Positions 26,416 through 36,423 of a stretch of 43,274 nt of DNA are shown here, piece by piece. The stretch is from an uncultured Gammaproteobacteria bacterium (GTDB lineage Bacteria; Pseudomonadota; Gammaproteobacteria; Enterobacterales; Psychrobiaceae): contig CAJXRU010000018.1 of NCBI GenBank assembly GCA_913060565.1, forward strand, positions 1 to 43,274, in the 5' to 3' direction. Position numbers and translations under genes: made by a program. Under the pieces are notes generated by a model that was not told where the DNA came from, ran no database searches, and saw nothing but the letters and a program-made list of their open reading frames with translations. Every line of letters starts with the position of its first letter. Position 1 is the first letter of the stretch.

Positions 26416-27072
26416 CTACGCCATCATCTTAACTAGCTGAGTAACACCGTTCTCAATACCAGTTGCGGCTTGTGAGATTGACTGCGCTAACATGTAAGCT
26501 GGCGTCGAAATAACTTGACGAGTTTCATCAACCACAATACCTTCAACATCACGCTCAATGTGTATTCCGCCCATTGCTTCGATCGCTTCTATTGTCGCAG
26601 GATCATTACCGATAGTTAGTTCAACACCTTTTCCATAGACACAAGGTAATAAAGCAGGCGCAATACACATGTATAATGCAGGACGTGAAAGCTTACTAAA
26701 CTCTTTCAATGCAAAAAGCGTCGTGCTATCAACCGTACTTTGAGCGCCATTAATCGCAAAATCAGATAAGTTTTTGGCAACGCCAAATCCACCAACCACC
26801 ACCACGCCGTCAAATTCTTCGACAACACAATTAGCAAGATCTTGCACATCACCACGATTGATCCTTGCAGCTTCTACCAAAACATTTCTAGAAGCAGCTG
26901 AATCTTCTTCACCTGTTAAATGATTGATCACATGGTGTTGCTCAATATTTGGAGCAAAGCATACTGCTTGTACACCCGCACGATCAAGACTTAACAAGGT
27001 GACGATCGCTTCTTGCAATTCTGATCCATCATAAACCCCAGATCCCGATAAGATCACCGCTACTTTCTTCAT
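26416..27072 (-). CDS. elbB: Glyoxalase ElbB (DJ-1/PfpI-like)
   Basis: This 218-aa protein matches ElbB throughout: KKVAVILSGSGVYDGSELQE, VLVEAARINRGDVQDL, GVVVVGGFGVAKNLSDFA, the nucleophile-elbow region ALYMCIAPALLP and QVISTPAYMLAQSISQAATG. ElbB is a class I amidotransferase-fold protein with weak glyoxalase activity, originally linked to isoprenoid production. The true role is unclear. The start has a GGGGAAAA ribosome-binding region upstream. Confidence 0.92.
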   Translation of the reverse strand: MKKVAVILSGSGVYDGSELQEAIVTLLSLDRAGVQAVCFAPNIEQHHVINHLTGEEDSAASRNVLVEAARINRGDVQDLANCVVEEFDGVVVVGGFGVAKNLSDFAINGAQSTVDSTTLFALKEFSKLSRPALYMCIAPALLPCVYGKGVELTIGNDPATIEAIEAMGGIHIERDVEGIVVDETRQVISTPAYMLAQSISQAATGIENGVTQLVKMMA

Positions 27073-27582
27073 ATTTTTCCCCTAATTTTTAACCTAAAAT
27101 AATGATGCTATTAAAGCAATTTATGACTAAAGATCAAATTAAATGATCTTTTTTTCAATTAATAGTGGCAATAAAAATCCAATCTGTTAAATTAACGCTC
27201 CGGCTAAGAAAACGCGGTTAATAATTCGTCAATTAACGATTTATTTTTGCATATTAAGAGCCAGTTAGTTCAAAAAGTCTTCGGCAAACCCTATGCCAAG
27301 TTGTATGTATTATCCACATTACATTTAAAAAATGTCAATTTCATCAGCTTTACATTATATCTATGTAAATCAAGTTCTTATGTTAAATTTATTTAACTGT
27401 TTTGTTATTTCATGTTTCTCGAAATATTTTATCCCACAGAGTTATCCACAGAAATACGACCTAAATATAAGTTAGTTTTGATACATCATTAACGATACTA
27501 ATCATCTGGCTAACACCCTCTCAATTCGCGTGCTAAGATAGCACTCAAATTATCACTCATAATTACAAGAACGATCATATTT
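27073..27582. promoter_or_regulatory. Long elbB-polA divergent region with DnaA boxes
   Basis: This 510-bp A/T-rich gap contains two perfect DnaA boxes, TTATCCACA, at 27310-27318 and 27442-27450. A near match, TTATCCCACA, lies at 27429-27438. A possible polA -10 box, TAAGAT, is near 27534. No open frame or RNA-like structure other than the hairpin at 27129-27155 was noticed. DnaA has been reported to affect polA expression in E. coli, so these boxes may be regulatory. Confidence 0.5.
27129..27155 (+). terminator. Terminator-like hairpin upstream of polA
   Basis: AAAGATCA (27129-27136), a 7-nt loop and TGATCTTT (27144-27151) are followed by a run of T to 27155. It is orientated to stop + strand transcription arriving from the elbB side. 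No + strand gene ends nearby, so it may insulate polA or belong to the elbB 5' region. Confidence 0.4.
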
Positions 27583-30372
27583 ATGGCTACTGTTAAAGAA
27601 AATCCTTTTGTCCTCGTTGATGGATCATCCTATTTATTTCGTGCGTTTTTCGCTCCCCCTCATTTAACGAATTCGAAGGGTGAAGCAACTGGTGCAGTAT
27701 ACGGCGTGATCAACATGCTTCGATCATTGATAAATCAATATAAGCCAAGCAATATGGTTGTCGTTTTCGATGCTAAAGGGCCAACCTTTAGAAATGAAAT
27801 GTTCAGTGAATACAAAGCAAATCGTCCGCCAATGCCAGACGATTTGAGAATTCAAATTGAACCATTACACGAATTGATCAAAGCCATGGGCATTCCACTA
27901 ATTTCCATACCTGGTGTCGAAGCTGATGATGTGATCGGAACCTTAGCAATGCAGGCCAGTAAACAAGGTATTCATACGTTAATCAGTACGGGTGATAAAG
28001 ACATGGCTCAATTGGTTGATGAGAATGTTACCCTCATCAATACCATGACCAATACCATCTTAGATCGTGATGGTGTGATTGAAAAATTTGGTGTGCCACC
28101 AGAGCTCATCATCGACTTTCTTGGCTTAATGGGCGATAGCTCAGATAATATTCCTGGTGTGCCAAAGGTGGGTGAAAAGACCGCGCTTGGCATGCTGCAA
28201 GGTATCGGTAGTGTAAATGATATTTATAACAACATTGATAAATTAGCGACCTTAAGTTTCCGAGGCGCCAAGACCATCGGTAAACGCATGCTAGAGCATG
28301 AAGAAATGGCACGTTTATCGTATAAACTAGCCACAATCAAACTTGATGTGGAGCTAGAACAAGGTCATAAAGATTTTGTCATGGGCACGCCTGCTCAAGA
28401 TAAAATCATCGAAATATTAGGCCAATTAGAGTTCAAACGCTGGTTAGCTGAAGCATTAGAGGGTCGTAATCCTTTAGGGGTTGGTGATGATTCAGCACCT
28501 AGTGCAAGCTCAGGTGAAAACGAACCGTCTAAAACAAGTATTAAAACCAATGATTACCCAGTGCTCTATACACTCGGTCAAATGATGCAATGGTTGCGTA
28601 AACTTTCCGAAGCAAAAGAGTTTGCGTTCGATTTAGAAACAAACAGTTTAGATTACATGCAGGCGGAAATTGTTGGCATGTCATTCGCGATAAAAAATGA
28701 TGATGAGTTTGAAGCGGCATACTTGCCACTCGCTCATGACTATGAAGATGCGCCTAAACAAATCACCTGTGAAATGGCATTGGAGAAATTTAAACCTTTG
28801 CTAGAAGACGCTTCGCTGAAGAAGATCGGTCAAAACTTAAAGTATGATCGCAATGTTCTTAAAAACTATGACATCACGTTAAATGGCATTAGTCACGATA
28901 CGATGTTGGCATCTTATGTGTTCAACTCAACTGCTGTTAAACACAATATGGATGCGCTATCGCTTAAGTACCTTGGTCATAAAACGATTAAATTCGAAGA
29001 TATCGCAGGGAAAGGTGCTAAGCAATTAACGTTTAATCAGATAAAAATTAGCGAAGCGGCTCCTTACGCTGCTGAAGATGCTGATATCACATTACGCTTG
29101 CACCACAATCTCATTGAACGTTTAGACAATGAACCGACTTTGCGTAAACTTTATGACACCATTGAAATGCCATTGTTGCCAGTGTTAGCAGATATGGAAC
29201 GCAGTGGTGTACTTGTCGATGATACACAGTTATTCGAACAAAGTGGTCAACTGGCAATTCGCATCGATGAATTAGAACAACAAGCATGGTCACTCGCCGG
29301 TGAAGAATTTAACTTGGGTTCGACCAAACAGCTTCAAGATATTTTGTTTAGCGAAGAAAAAATGTCACTTCCGGTTCTTAAAAAGACCCCAAAAGGCGCA
29401 CCGTCTACTAATGAAGAAGTGTTACAAGAACTTGCCCATGATTACGAACTACCAAAAGTTATTTTGGAATACCGTAGTTTAACCAAACTAAAATCGACTT
29501 ATACCGATAAATTGCCATTAATGATCAATGCGTCAACTGGTCGTGTGCACACTAGCTATCATCAAGCCGTAACGGCCACAGGTCGTTTATCATCAACAGA
29601 TCCGAACTTACAAAATATTCCGATTAGAAGTGATGAGGGCAAACGAATTCGCCAAGCATTTATTGCGCGTGATGGTTATCAAGTTGTCGCCATAGATTAC
29701 AGCCAAATTGAATTGCGTATCATGGCTCACTTGTCACAGGATGAGGGCTTATTAAAAGCATTTGCTAATGATTTAGATATTCACCGCGCGACGGCATCAG
29801 AAGTATTCAATACACCATTTGACGAAGTGACAACAGATCAACGCCGCAGTGCTAAAGCCGTAAACTTTGGCTTAATTTATGGTATGTCTGCGTTTGGTTT
29901 ATCTAAGCAACTCGATATTCCTCGAGGATTAGCGCAGCAATATATCGATAGCTATTTCGATAAATACCCAGGCGTAATGCAATACATGGAAGACACTCGC
30001 ACGAACGCTGCTGATAAAGGCTATGTTGAAACGCTAGACGGTCGTCGACTTTACTTGCCGGATATAAAAGCAAGTAATGGCGCGCGTCGTAAAGCCGCTG
30101 AGCGTGCTGCGATTAATGCACCAATGCAAGGCACTGCTGCGGATATTATTAAAAAAGCTATGTTGTTAGTAAGTGCTTGGTTAAAAGAGCAGCCAAGCGA
30201 ACTTGCTACCATGATTATGCAAGTTCACGATGAATTAGTGTTTGAAGTGCAAACCGATAAAGTCGAACAGTTTAATAAAGACGTTGCAGCACTAATGGCA
30301 CAAGCTGCAGATTTAGATGTTCCGCTAATCGCAGAATCAGGATCTGGTGAAAATTGGCAACAAGCTCATTAA
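27583..30372 (+). CDS. polA: DNA polymerase I
   Basis: This 929-aa enzyme has all three activities recognisable. The 5'-3' exonuclease (about 1-290) has [12 protein letters not shown] and [11 protein letters not shown]. The 3'-5' proofreading exonuclease (about 335-520) keeps its acidic residues ([32 protein letters not shown]). The polymerase (about 530-929) has motif [12 protein letters not shown] (about 702), motif [15 protein letters not shown] (about 756) and motif [10 protein letters not shown] (about 880). The length matches E. coli (928). It fills gaps in excision repair and removes Okazaki primers. Two small RNA genes follow it immediately. Confidence 0.98.
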   Translation: MATVKENPFVLVDGSSYLFRAFFAPPHLTNSKGEATGAVYGVINMLRSLINQYKPSNMVVVFDAKGPTFRNEMFSEYKANRPPMPDDLRIQIEPLHELIKAMGIPLISIPGVEADDVIGTLAMQASKQGIHTLISTGDKDMAQLVDENVTLINTMTNTILDRDGVIEKFGVPPELIIDFLGLMGDSSDNIPGVPKVGEKTALGMLQGIGSVNDIYNNIDKLATLSFRGAKTIGKRMLEHEEMARLSYKLATIKLDVELEQGHKDFVMGTPAQDKIIEILGQLEFKRWLAEALEGRNPLGVGDDSAPSASSGENEPSKTSIKTNDYPVLYTLGQMMQWLRKLSEAKEFAFDLETNSLDYMQAEIVGMSFAIKNDDEFEAAYLPLAHDYEDAPKQITCEMALEKFKPLLEDASLKKIGQNLKYDRNVLKNYDITLNGISHDTMLASYVFNSTAVKHNMDALSLKYLGHKTIKFEDIAGKGAKQLTFNQIKISEAAPYAAEDADITLRLHHNLIERLDNEPTLRKLYDTIEMPLLPVLADMERSGVLVDDTQLFEQSGQLAIRIDELEQQAWSLAGEEFNLGSTKQLQDILFSEEKMSLPVLKKTPKGAPSTNEEVLQELAHDYELPKVILEYRSLTKLKSTYTDKLPLMINASTGRVHTSYHQAVTATGRLSSTDPNLQNIPIRSDEGKRIRQAFIARDGYQVVAIDYSQIELRIMAHLSQDEGLLKAFANDLDIHRATASEVFNTPFDEVTTDQRRSAKAVNFGLIYGMSAFGLSKQLDIPRGLAQQYIDSYFDKYPGVMQYMEDTRTNAADKGYVETLDGRRLYLPDIKASNGARRKAAERAAINAPMQGTAADIIKKAMLLVSAWLKEQPSELATMIMQVHDELVFEVQTDKVEQFNKDVAALMAQAADLDVPLIAESGSGENWQQAH

Positions 30373-30419
30373 ATTAAGATAACTTAAAATTAATTTACAT
30401 TTAAATGAACTTAGTTGAT

Positions 30420-30510
30420 GGGTTGCTGACTAACAGTATGTAGTTAGTTATCTCCTTAAGTTATATTTCCTTGTACCGAGCCTTTTTATAAAATGGCTCG
30501 GTTTTTTTTT
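30420..30510 (+). ncRNA. Small RNA 1 at the polA-downstream (spf) locus
   Basis: Candidate sRNA of about 90 nt starting some 50 bp after the polA stop. It has a 5' hairpin ACTAAC (30429-30434)/GTTAGT (30443-30448), an unpaired pyrimidine-rich stretch TATCTCCTTAAG (30449-30460) and an intrinsic terminator ACCGAGCC (30475-30482)/GGCTCGGT (30495-30502) with a long T-run. The same position holds Spot 42 (spf) in enterobacteria and vibrios and ErsA in Pseudomonas. I see no clear sequence match to either, so it may be a diverged member or an unrelated RNA. The TCTCCTT segment could pair with ribosome-binding sites. The start is inferred from the conserved block. Confidence 0.72.
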
Positions 30511-30565
30511 GCCAAAAATTCACTCAATAAATTTTAATTTAAAAAGTCGATGAACTTTATCTAAT

Positions 30566-30657
30566 AGGTGCTGACTAACAGTATGTAGTTAGTTATCTCC
30601 TTAAGTTACATATTCTTGTACCGAGCTATTGTTTTAAACATTAGCTCGGTTTTTTTT
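30566..30657 (+). ncRNA. Small RNA 2 at the polA-downstream (spf) locus
   Basis: Tandem paralogue of the preceding RNA, 145 bp further on. The 39 bases from GCTGACTAAC through the hairpin to TCCTTAAGTTA are identical, followed by a CTTGTACCGAG block. The terminator differs by a compensated change: ACCGAGCTA (30620-30628) with TAGCTCGGT (30642-30650), against ACCGAGCC/GGCTCGGT in copy 1, again with T8. A possible promoter is TTTAAA near 30538 with TCTAAT ending at 30564. The upstream ATGAACTT is shared by both copies, so the promoter was duplicated too. Confidence 0.72.
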
Positions 30658-30764
30658 GCCTCTGATAAATTTATTGCTTATAAAAATAAGTGTAACGAAT
30701 TAGTCATATTCTACGTCTATACTTAAATTGTTAAGAAAAACCGTAAATAGATAGTGAGGTAGTT

Positions 30765-30947
30765 ATGCGTGATATCACCGAAGATCAAGCTCAAGATATT
30801 ATTTATGACTCAGCGTTTGAAGTTACTGAATCAACACGTAAACGCTCAAGTGTCGCCAAGCGACGCGCCGTTAGAGCACGAATAGATGAAATCAATGAAC
30901 AGCGAGAGTTACGCCGTTTGATTGAAGAAGAATGGGATCACGATTAG
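30765..30947 (+). CDS. Small charged protein, unknown (possibly PA3496-like)
   Basis: This 60-aa protein has a good ribosome-binding site (GAGG, 7 nt before the ATG) and no signal or membrane segment. The second half is highly charged and helical: RRAVRARIDEINEQRELRR then LIEEEWDHD. Its size and the Arg/Glu-rich C terminus recall the PA3496 family of small proteins, but that is only an impression. A hairpin (30958-30980) follows. Confidence 0.6.
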   Translation: MRDITEDQAQDIIYDSAFEVTESTRKRSSVAKRRAVRARIDEINEQRELRRLIEEEWDHD

Positions 30948-30957
30948 ATTTCAATTA

Positions 30958-30980
30958 AACCCAAGTAGCAAGCTTGGGTT
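30958..30980. terminator. Hairpin between convergent genes
   Basis: AACCCAAG (30958-30965) and CTTGGGTT (30973-30980) form an 8-bp stem with a 7-nt loop between the small protein gene and the convergent GGDEF-EAL gene. It has no strong T-run on either side. Confidence 0.4.
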
Positions 30981-31011
30981 AGCAGGATCAAGTAAACTTC
31001 TAGCTTGTCAG

Positions 31012-33375
31012 CTACTGCTGAGCAAGTCGCTCTGTTAGTGCCTTAGCTGTTAATGGATAAGCAAGATAGTACCCTTGTCCCAATTCACAGCCAAACTCTT
31101 GTAAGATTTTCAATTGCTGTGGCTGCTCAATTCCTTCTGAAACAACTTTAGTACCCAATTTATTAGTCATTGCGATAATGGCTTCGCACAATACTTTTCC
31201 GTCATCAGATGCGGTTATGTTGGCAATAAACTGCTTGTCAATTTTAAGGTAATCAACAGCTAGTTTTTTTATGTGGATTAGTGATGAATACCCTGTACCA
31301 AAATCATCAATGGCTAACTCAATGCCAAGCTTTTTTAAACGCGCTATTTTAGATATCACGAGTGGAGAAGGCTCAACTAACAACTGCTCACTTACTTCAA
31401 AAATAAGATGCTGAACATTTGTTTCGTTTTTCTCAAGATCGACTAACCACTTTTCACTATGACGTCCATTATCAGTGTATTGACGTAACGATGTGTTAAC
31501 ACTAACTTTAAAAGAATGATTATGCAGTTGAGCCCATTCAAGTGATTGTTTACTTGCTTGGTTAATAACCCACTGCGTTAACGGAAAAATTAACCCGCTG
31601 TCATCACTTAGCGCAATAAAGTCTTCTGGGTACAACATCCCTCTTGTCGGGTGTAACCACCGCACTAATGCTTCAGCGACGATAATTTTTCCAGTAGTTA
31701 AATCGACAATAGGTTGATAATATAAGACCAGTTCATCATTTTTTATAGCACGGCGTAAGTCTTCACTTAATACATGGCGTTCATTCGCTTCTTCTCTCAT
31801 TTCTTGAGTAAAATAGCTAAAACGATCTCGCCCAGACTCTTTTGCTTGATACATTGCTTGGTCAGCATTCTTCATCAATACATCAAGTGTGAGTCCGTCT
31901 TGTGGGAAAAACGTAACACCAATACTTGCCGATATATGGGCAATATCTGACTTTAACTTAAATCCTTTTGTTAACACCTGCAGTATATGGCTTGCAACCT
32001 TCTCAACACCTTGTTGGCCTTCAACATTATTAAGTAAAACAACAAACTCATCGCCGCCTAAACGCGCAACTGAATCACTTGCCCTCACGCATGACTGAAT
32101 GCGCTTTGATGCTTCAATTAATAGTAAATCACCGGCATCATGTCCAAGTGTGTCATTAACTTCTTTAAACCTGTCTAAATCAAGAAACATCAATGCAAAA
32201 GATTGCTGATTGCGTTGGGCATTACTAATAGCCACGTTTATATGAACGGCACTTAATTCACGATTGGGAAGGCCAGTTAATGCGTCATAGTTTGCTTGTT
32301 GCCATATCAGCTTATTGGCGCGGTCGCGCTCGATGGCAATTGACGCTAAATGAGCCGACTGCTCAATTAAACGAAATTCAATTTCCTGAGGTTTACGGAT
32401 CTCTCTATGATAAATAGCAAAGGTACCTAACACTTGCCCATCACTGGCTAGTATAGGTTCAGACCAACATGCTTTGACTTGTGCTTGTTCTGCTAGCGGT
32501 AAAAAGTTAGCCCAGTATGCATGTGAAAAAATATCACTCACTATGACTCGCTCTGCTAGCGCAGCAGCGGTTCCACATGAACCGACACCATGCCCTATTT
32601 CTAATCCTATAAGCGCTTTATTATAAAAATCGGGTAGTGATGGTCCATAACAACGCATGACCTTTTCACCAGCATCATCCAATAACAAAATACTACAAAT
32701 CATGTCTGGAAATTCGCGTTCTACGCCGTCAATCATTTCATGAAAGGTCGATTTCAGCGGTGTTCCATTTGCTACTAACTCCAATGCATGACTACGTAAA
32801 CCACTCAATTGGTCTCTACTTTGCAATTTATTTGATAAATCACGCCACGCTTTTTTCTGAGCACGTAGTCCATGAGACTCTTGTTCGAGTTGCACATTAA
32901 GAAATTCATTTTCTACAATTTTTGCCAAATCACTTAATAGCTGAATCTTTTGAGCAGAAACCTTGCACGGCTTAGTGTCTAATGTGCACAATGCACCAAC
33001 AATCTCGCCTTTGTAGACAAGAGGAATGCCGACATAACAACGAAATTTAGGCGAGTTTACGACATAATTGAGATGATGAACGTTATCATCTAATAAGGTG
33101 TCTTCAATAACTGTCGGTAATGTGTTTCGAATGGCAAAATTACAAATAGACTGATCACGAGTACTTTCATACGGCACATTATCGTGGGTAGATTTAGCCC
33201 AAATACGTTCTTTATCAACTAAGTTAACAAAGGCGTATGGCATCTCCATTAATGCCATAGCTAACCGAACAATTCGATCGAATCGTTCTTCAGGTAACGT
33301 ATCTAATAACTTGAGATCAGATACGGCAGTACTACGTGCCCTATCTTTCATCGACGCTATTTTACTATTACTCAT
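31012..33375 (-). CDS. GAF-GAF-GGDEF-EAL cyclic-di-GMP signalling protein
   Basis: The protein has 787 residues from ATG 33375, which has GGAG 9 nt upstream; the GTG at 33390 lies at that ribosome-binding site and is unlikely. Order: GAF 1 (about 25-165; YAFVNLVDKERIWAKST), GAF 2 (about 195-340; GVGSCGTAAALAERVIVSD), GGDEF (about 355-520; intact LGGDEFVVLL with an RASD inhibitory-site motif five residues before it) and EAL (about 530-787; AEALVRW, IDDFGTGYSSL, SEGIEQPQQL). Both the cyclase and phosphodiesterase sites look competent, so it could make or degrade c-di-GMP depending on GAF input. There are no membrane segments, so it is cytoplasmic. Confidence 0.93.
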   Translation of the reverse strand: MSNSKIASMKDRARSTAVSDLKLLDTLPEERFDRIVRLAMALMEMPYAFVNLVDKERIWAKSTHDNVPYESTRDQSICNFAIRNTLPTVIEDTLLDDNVHHLNYVVNSPKFRCYVGIPLVYKGEIVGALCTLDTKPCKVSAQKIQLLSDLAKIVENEFLNVQLEQESHGLRAQKKAWRDLSNKLQSRDQLSGLRSHALELVANGTPLKSTFHEMIDGVEREFPDMICSILLLDDAGEKVMRCYGPSLPDFYNKALIGLEIGHGVGSCGTAAALAERVIVSDIFSHAYWANFLPLAEQAQVKACWSEPILASDGQVLGTFAIYHREIRKPQEIEFRLIEQSAHLASIAIERDRANKLIWQQANYDALTGLPNRELSAVHINVAISNAQRNQQSFALMFLDLDRFKEVNDTLGHDAGDLLLIEASKRIQSCVRASDSVARLGGDEFVVLLNNVEGQQGVEKVASHILQVLTKGFKLKSDIAHISASIGVTFFPQDGLTLDVLMKNADQAMYQAKESGRDRFSYFTQEMREEANERHVLSEDLRRAIKNDELVLYYQPIVDLTTGKIIVAEALVRWLHPTRGMLYPEDFIALSDDSGLIFPLTQWVINQASKQSLEWAQLHNHSFKVSVNTSLRQYTDNGRHSEKWLVDLEKNETNVQHLIFEVSEQLLVEPSPLVISKIARLKKLGIELAIDDFGTGYSSLIHIKKLAVDYLKIDKQFIANITASDDGKVLCEAIIAMTNKLGTKVVSEGIEQPQQLKILQEFGCELGQGYYLAYPLTAKALTERLAQQ

Positions 33376-33559
33376 CAATATATTCTCCACGATTGCTCAG
33401 TCACTATAAATTGAAAACCGTTGCAGTATTATATAAGAATATTGCCATTGCATGACGACAACACACCTAAACTTTAGTCTTAAGAACTGAGTACCTTATG
33501 ACATTAGTACTAATTTATTACACTCATGGCAAGGACAAAGAGACCATACCAGCAAATTA

Positions 33560-34525
33560 CTAACTTCGTGACACATCAAAACTAATAACATCTCGAATGT
33601 GCTTTTGCTGTAACGCCAACATAATTAACCGATCAATGCCCAGCGCAACACCTGCACAATTAGGCAATCCGTGTGCCAATGCTTCGATTAATCGATAATC
33701 AATGGGTTGCTCAGTAAGCCCCTCTTTCAGCCGTTCTTTATTATCTTGCTTGAATCTCTCCAATTGCTCGTTTGCATCTTGAAGCTCATGGAATCCATTC
33801 GCTAATTCTATGCCTTGATAATAAAATTCAAAGCGACGAGCGACTCGCTTATCAGCATGTTCAAGTTGAGCTAAGGCTGCTTGTGATGCAGGAAAGTTGT
33901 ACACGGCAATCGGTTTCACTAAGCCAATTTGGGGTTCGATGACAAAGCAAAACAAGCACTGCAATAAAGTATCTTTATTGGACTCCGTTGCAACAAAATC
34001 ACCAAAGTCATAAGATAGAGCGACTTTTCTTATTGCTTCAATGTCAGCGCTCAAGGGATCAAGTTCAAGATGTTGTATAAACAAATGTTGATAGGTAATA
34101 ATTTCACATTGCGGTGTGCTCAACACCACTTGTAATAACTCATCAACCTCATCAATCAACGCCATATGATCATAGTCGGGTTGATACCATTCAAGCATTG
34201 TAAATTCAGGATTATGGTGACGTCCCGACTCTTCATTACGAAACGCTTTACTCATTTGATAAATGGCACCACTTCCAGCACACAACAATCGCTTCATGTG
34301 AAATTCTGGTGACGTTTGCATGTACAACTGTTTACCGTCAGCAAACCCAGGCCCAACAAATGTTGTGTCGAACGTATGCAGATGAACATCGGTAACTGTT
34401 GCTTGCGACAGCGTCGGCGTTTCAACTTCCATCACTTGTCGCTTTTCAAAGAATTTGCGAATTTTTGCTATAATTTTTGCACGATTTTTTAACGTCGCTA
34501 TTGATGCACTAGGTTGCCATTGCAT
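33560..34525 (-). CDS. epmA: EF-P-lysine lysyltransferase EpmA
   Basis: This 321-aa paralogue of the lysyl-tRNA synthetase catalytic core lacks the anticodon-binding domain. Class II motif 2 (AFRNEESGRHHNPEFTMLEWY) and motif 3 (GVALGIDRLIMLA) are intact. EpmA attaches (R)-beta-lysine to Lys34 of elongation factor P, which helps ribosomes translate polyproline stretches. It lies directly behind efp on the same strand but is separated by an intrinsic terminator. epmB, which makes the beta-lysine, is divergent from efp. Confidence 0.96.
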   Translation of the reverse strand: MQWQPSASIATLKNRAKIIAKIRKFFEKRQVMEVETPTLSQATVTDVHLHTFDTTFVGPGFADGKQLYMQTSPEFHMKRLLCAGSGAIYQMSKAFRNEESGRHHNPEFTMLEWYQPDYDHMALIDEVDELLQVVLSTPQCEIITYQHLFIQHLELDPLSADIEAIRKVALSYDFGDFVATESNKDTLLQCLFCFVIEPQIGLVKPIAVYNFPASQAALAQLEHADKRVARRFEFYYQGIELANGFHELQDANEQLERFKQDNKERLKEGLTEQPIDYRLIEALAHGLPNCAGVALGIDRLIMLALQQKHIRDVISFDVSRS

Positions 34526-34539
34526 AGTATTTTCCTCAT

Positions 34540-34575
34540 AAAAAAACCCGATTAAGCTTTCGCTTAATCGGGTTT
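34540..34575 (-). terminator. Intrinsic terminator of efp
   Basis: A 14-bp perfect stem, AAACCCGATTAAGC (34544-34557) with GCTTAATCGGGTTT (34562-34575) and a TTTC loop, is followed on the minus strand by seven T. It lies between efp and epmA, so epmA would be expressed only by read-through or from its own promoter. Confidence 0.9.
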
Positions 34576-34590
34576 ACAGGGCAATAAGAA

Positions 34591-35160
34591 TTACTTGCTT
34601 ACGCGAGAAACATATTCGCCGGTACGAGTATCAACTTTTAACACTTCGCCAATTTGAATAAATAGCGGAACGCGAACTACAGCGCCAGTGCTAAGCGTTG
34701 CTGGCTTACCACCAGTACCTGCTGTATCACCTTTTAGACCAGGATCTGTTTCAGTCACCTCTAACTCTACAAAGTTAGGTGGTGTAACGATGATTGGGTT
34801 GCCGTTGAACAACGTGATGATACATTCGTCTTGCTCAACTAACCATTTAGTTGCATCGCCAACTGCTTTTGCGTCAGCTGCAATTTGCTCAAATGATTCA
34901 TTGTTCATGAAGTGCCAAAATTCACCGTCGTTATATAGGTAAGAAAGGTCACATTCCATCACGTCAGCAACTTCAAAAGACTCACCAGACTTGATAGTTT
35001 TTTCTAATACTTTACCAGTAATTAATTTACGAATTTTTACGCGGTTGAAAGCTTGGCCTTTACCTGGTTTTACGGTTTCGTTCTCGATGATTGTGCTTGG
35101 CTCACCTTCAAACATTAACTTTAAACCATTTTTAAATTCATTCGTGCTAACTGTAGCCAT
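34591..35160 (-). CDS. efp: Translation elongation factor P
   Basis: This 189-aa EF-P has three OB-like domains. Lys34 lies in the loop [13 protein letters not shown], exactly where E. coli EF-P is beta-lysylated. EpmA and EpmB are encoded next door, consistent with that modification. EF-P rescues ribosomes stalled at proline runs. The C terminus (YVSRVSK) matches the family. The gene is divergent from epmB, sharing a 160-bp promoter region. Confidence 0.98.
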   Translation of the reverse strand: MATVSTNEFKNGLKLMFEGEPSTIIENETVKPGKGQAFNRVKIRKLITGKVLEKTIKSGESFEVADVMECDLSYLYNDGEFWHFMNNESFEQIAADAKAVGDATKWLVEQDECIITLFNGNPIIVTPPNFVELEVTETDPGLKGDTAGTGGKPATLSTGAVVRVPLFIQIGEVLKVDTRTGEYVSRVSK

Positions 35161-35322
35161 GACTTCCTCATTATTTTTCTGAGCGCAGTGCTCATTTTCA
35201 GTATTATTTATCTTAAAAAGCGGAGACTACCTTACAGCCAATTCTAATAATTGCTATAGTCCACTCATCATTAAATTTTTAATCAGCCGATTCTACCTGA
35301 TTAATTGCCAATCTAAAAACAA

Positions 35323-36351
35323 ATGCCGCAGATAGTCGTTCAAAATATCATTCCACATCAAAGTTCTTGGCAAAAAGAGCTGGGACAAGTCTTTACTGAT
35401 CCCGAAAAGCTATTGCAATACTTAGCGATTGATCCCACGGAATATCAAGCTTCTTTTAAAGCCCGTAAACTTTTCCCAGTGAGAGTACCAGTACCATTTG
35501 CCGATCGCATGGTGCAAGGTGATATTAATGATCCTCTGTTAAAACAGGTTATGACATCCAGTGACGAATTTATCACGCAAGCAGGGTTTAGTGATGATCC
35601 TTTAAAGGAACAAGATACACCCGTTTCAGGGCTATTACACAAATACGATAACCGTGTATTACTCATGCTTAGAACAGCCTGCGCAGTCAATTGCCGCTAT
35701 TGCTTTAGACGTCACTTTCCGTATCAAGAAAACAGCGTTAATCAACAAGGCATTAATGAAGCACTTGATTACATCAGCGCGCATCCAAAAATTAATGAAG
35801 TGATTCTTTCTGGCGGCGACCCGCTGATGGCTAATGACAATCATATTGTTCGATTAATAGAATCATTATCAACTAATTCAAATATCACTAGGTTAAGAAT
35901 CCACACACGTTTGCCTGTGGTTATTCCGTCGCGGATAACTGATGAGCTATTAAATGCCCTTAAAATGGCTCCTTTCAATGTAATTATGGTGATGCATATC
36001 AATCACGGTAATGAGATTGATACCGAAGTAGCAACAATGGCGCAATCGTTAAAAGCGGCTAATGTAACTTTATTAAATCAAGCCGTATTACTTAAAGATA
36101 TCAATGATGATGAATCGAGTCAGATTACATTAAATGAGAAATTGTTTGCTGCGGGTATCATGCCTTATTACCTTCATTTGCTAGACAAGGTGAACGGTGC
36201 TGCACATTTTGATGTTCCTGAAAAATCAGCGATCAACTTAATGCATCAACTTTACCGACAACTTCCTGGTTTTCTCGTGCCAAAGTTAGTGCGTGAAATA
36301 GGTGGAGAAGCCCACAAAACACCAATTGATTTGGGATTGATGCCCAATTAG
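35323..36351 (+). CDS. epmB: EF-P beta-lysylation protein EpmB (lysine 2,3-aminomutase-like)
   Basis: This 342-aa radical SAM enzyme carries the cluster-binding motif Cys120-x3-Cys124-x2-Cys127 (CAVNCRYC). It also has EVILSGGDPLM, RLRIHTRLPVVIPSRIT and the C-terminal FLVPKLVREIGGEAHKTPID. It converts (S)-alpha-lysine to (R)-beta-lysine for transfer by EpmA to EF-P. It is divergent from efp. Confidence 0.96.
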   Translation: MPQIVVQNIIPHQSSWQKELGQVFTDPEKLLQYLAIDPTEYQASFKARKLFPVRVPVPFADRMVQGDINDPLLKQVMTSSDEFITQAGFSDDPLKEQDTPVSGLLHKYDNRVLLMLRTACAVNCRYCFRRHFPYQENSVNQQGINEALDYISAHPKINEVILSGGDPLMANDNHIVRLIESLSTNSNITRLRIHTRLPVVIPSRITDELLNALKMAPFNVIMVMHINHGNEIDTEVATMAQSLKAANVTLLNQAVLLKDINDDESSQITLNEKLFAAGIMPYYLHLLDKVNGAAHFDVPEKSAINLMHQLYRQLPGFLVPKLVREIGGEAHKTPIDLGLMPN

Positions 36352-36423
36352 TCGACTTTTCACTAGCGTCAAAAAGCCGCTGCGCTATAATGCGCTCAAA
36401 TTGTAATTATCACTGAGATTGTT

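Noticed and set aside
27073-27582. The DnaA-box region as the chromosomal origin.
   Set aside because: Only two perfect boxes, no cluster with a clear unwinding element, and none of the usual oriC neighbours (dnaA, mnmG/gidA, mioC) in the window.
30420-30657. Naming the polA-downstream RNAs Spot 42 (spf).
   Set aside because: Only the location agrees; I could not align the sequence with the E. coli or Vibrio Spot 42 RNA by eye, so the name was withheld pending a covariance-model search.
33376-33390. GTG at 33390 as the start of the GGDEF-EAL protein.
   Set aside because: That GTG is part of the GTGGAG sequence that serves as ribosome-binding site for the ATG at 33375.
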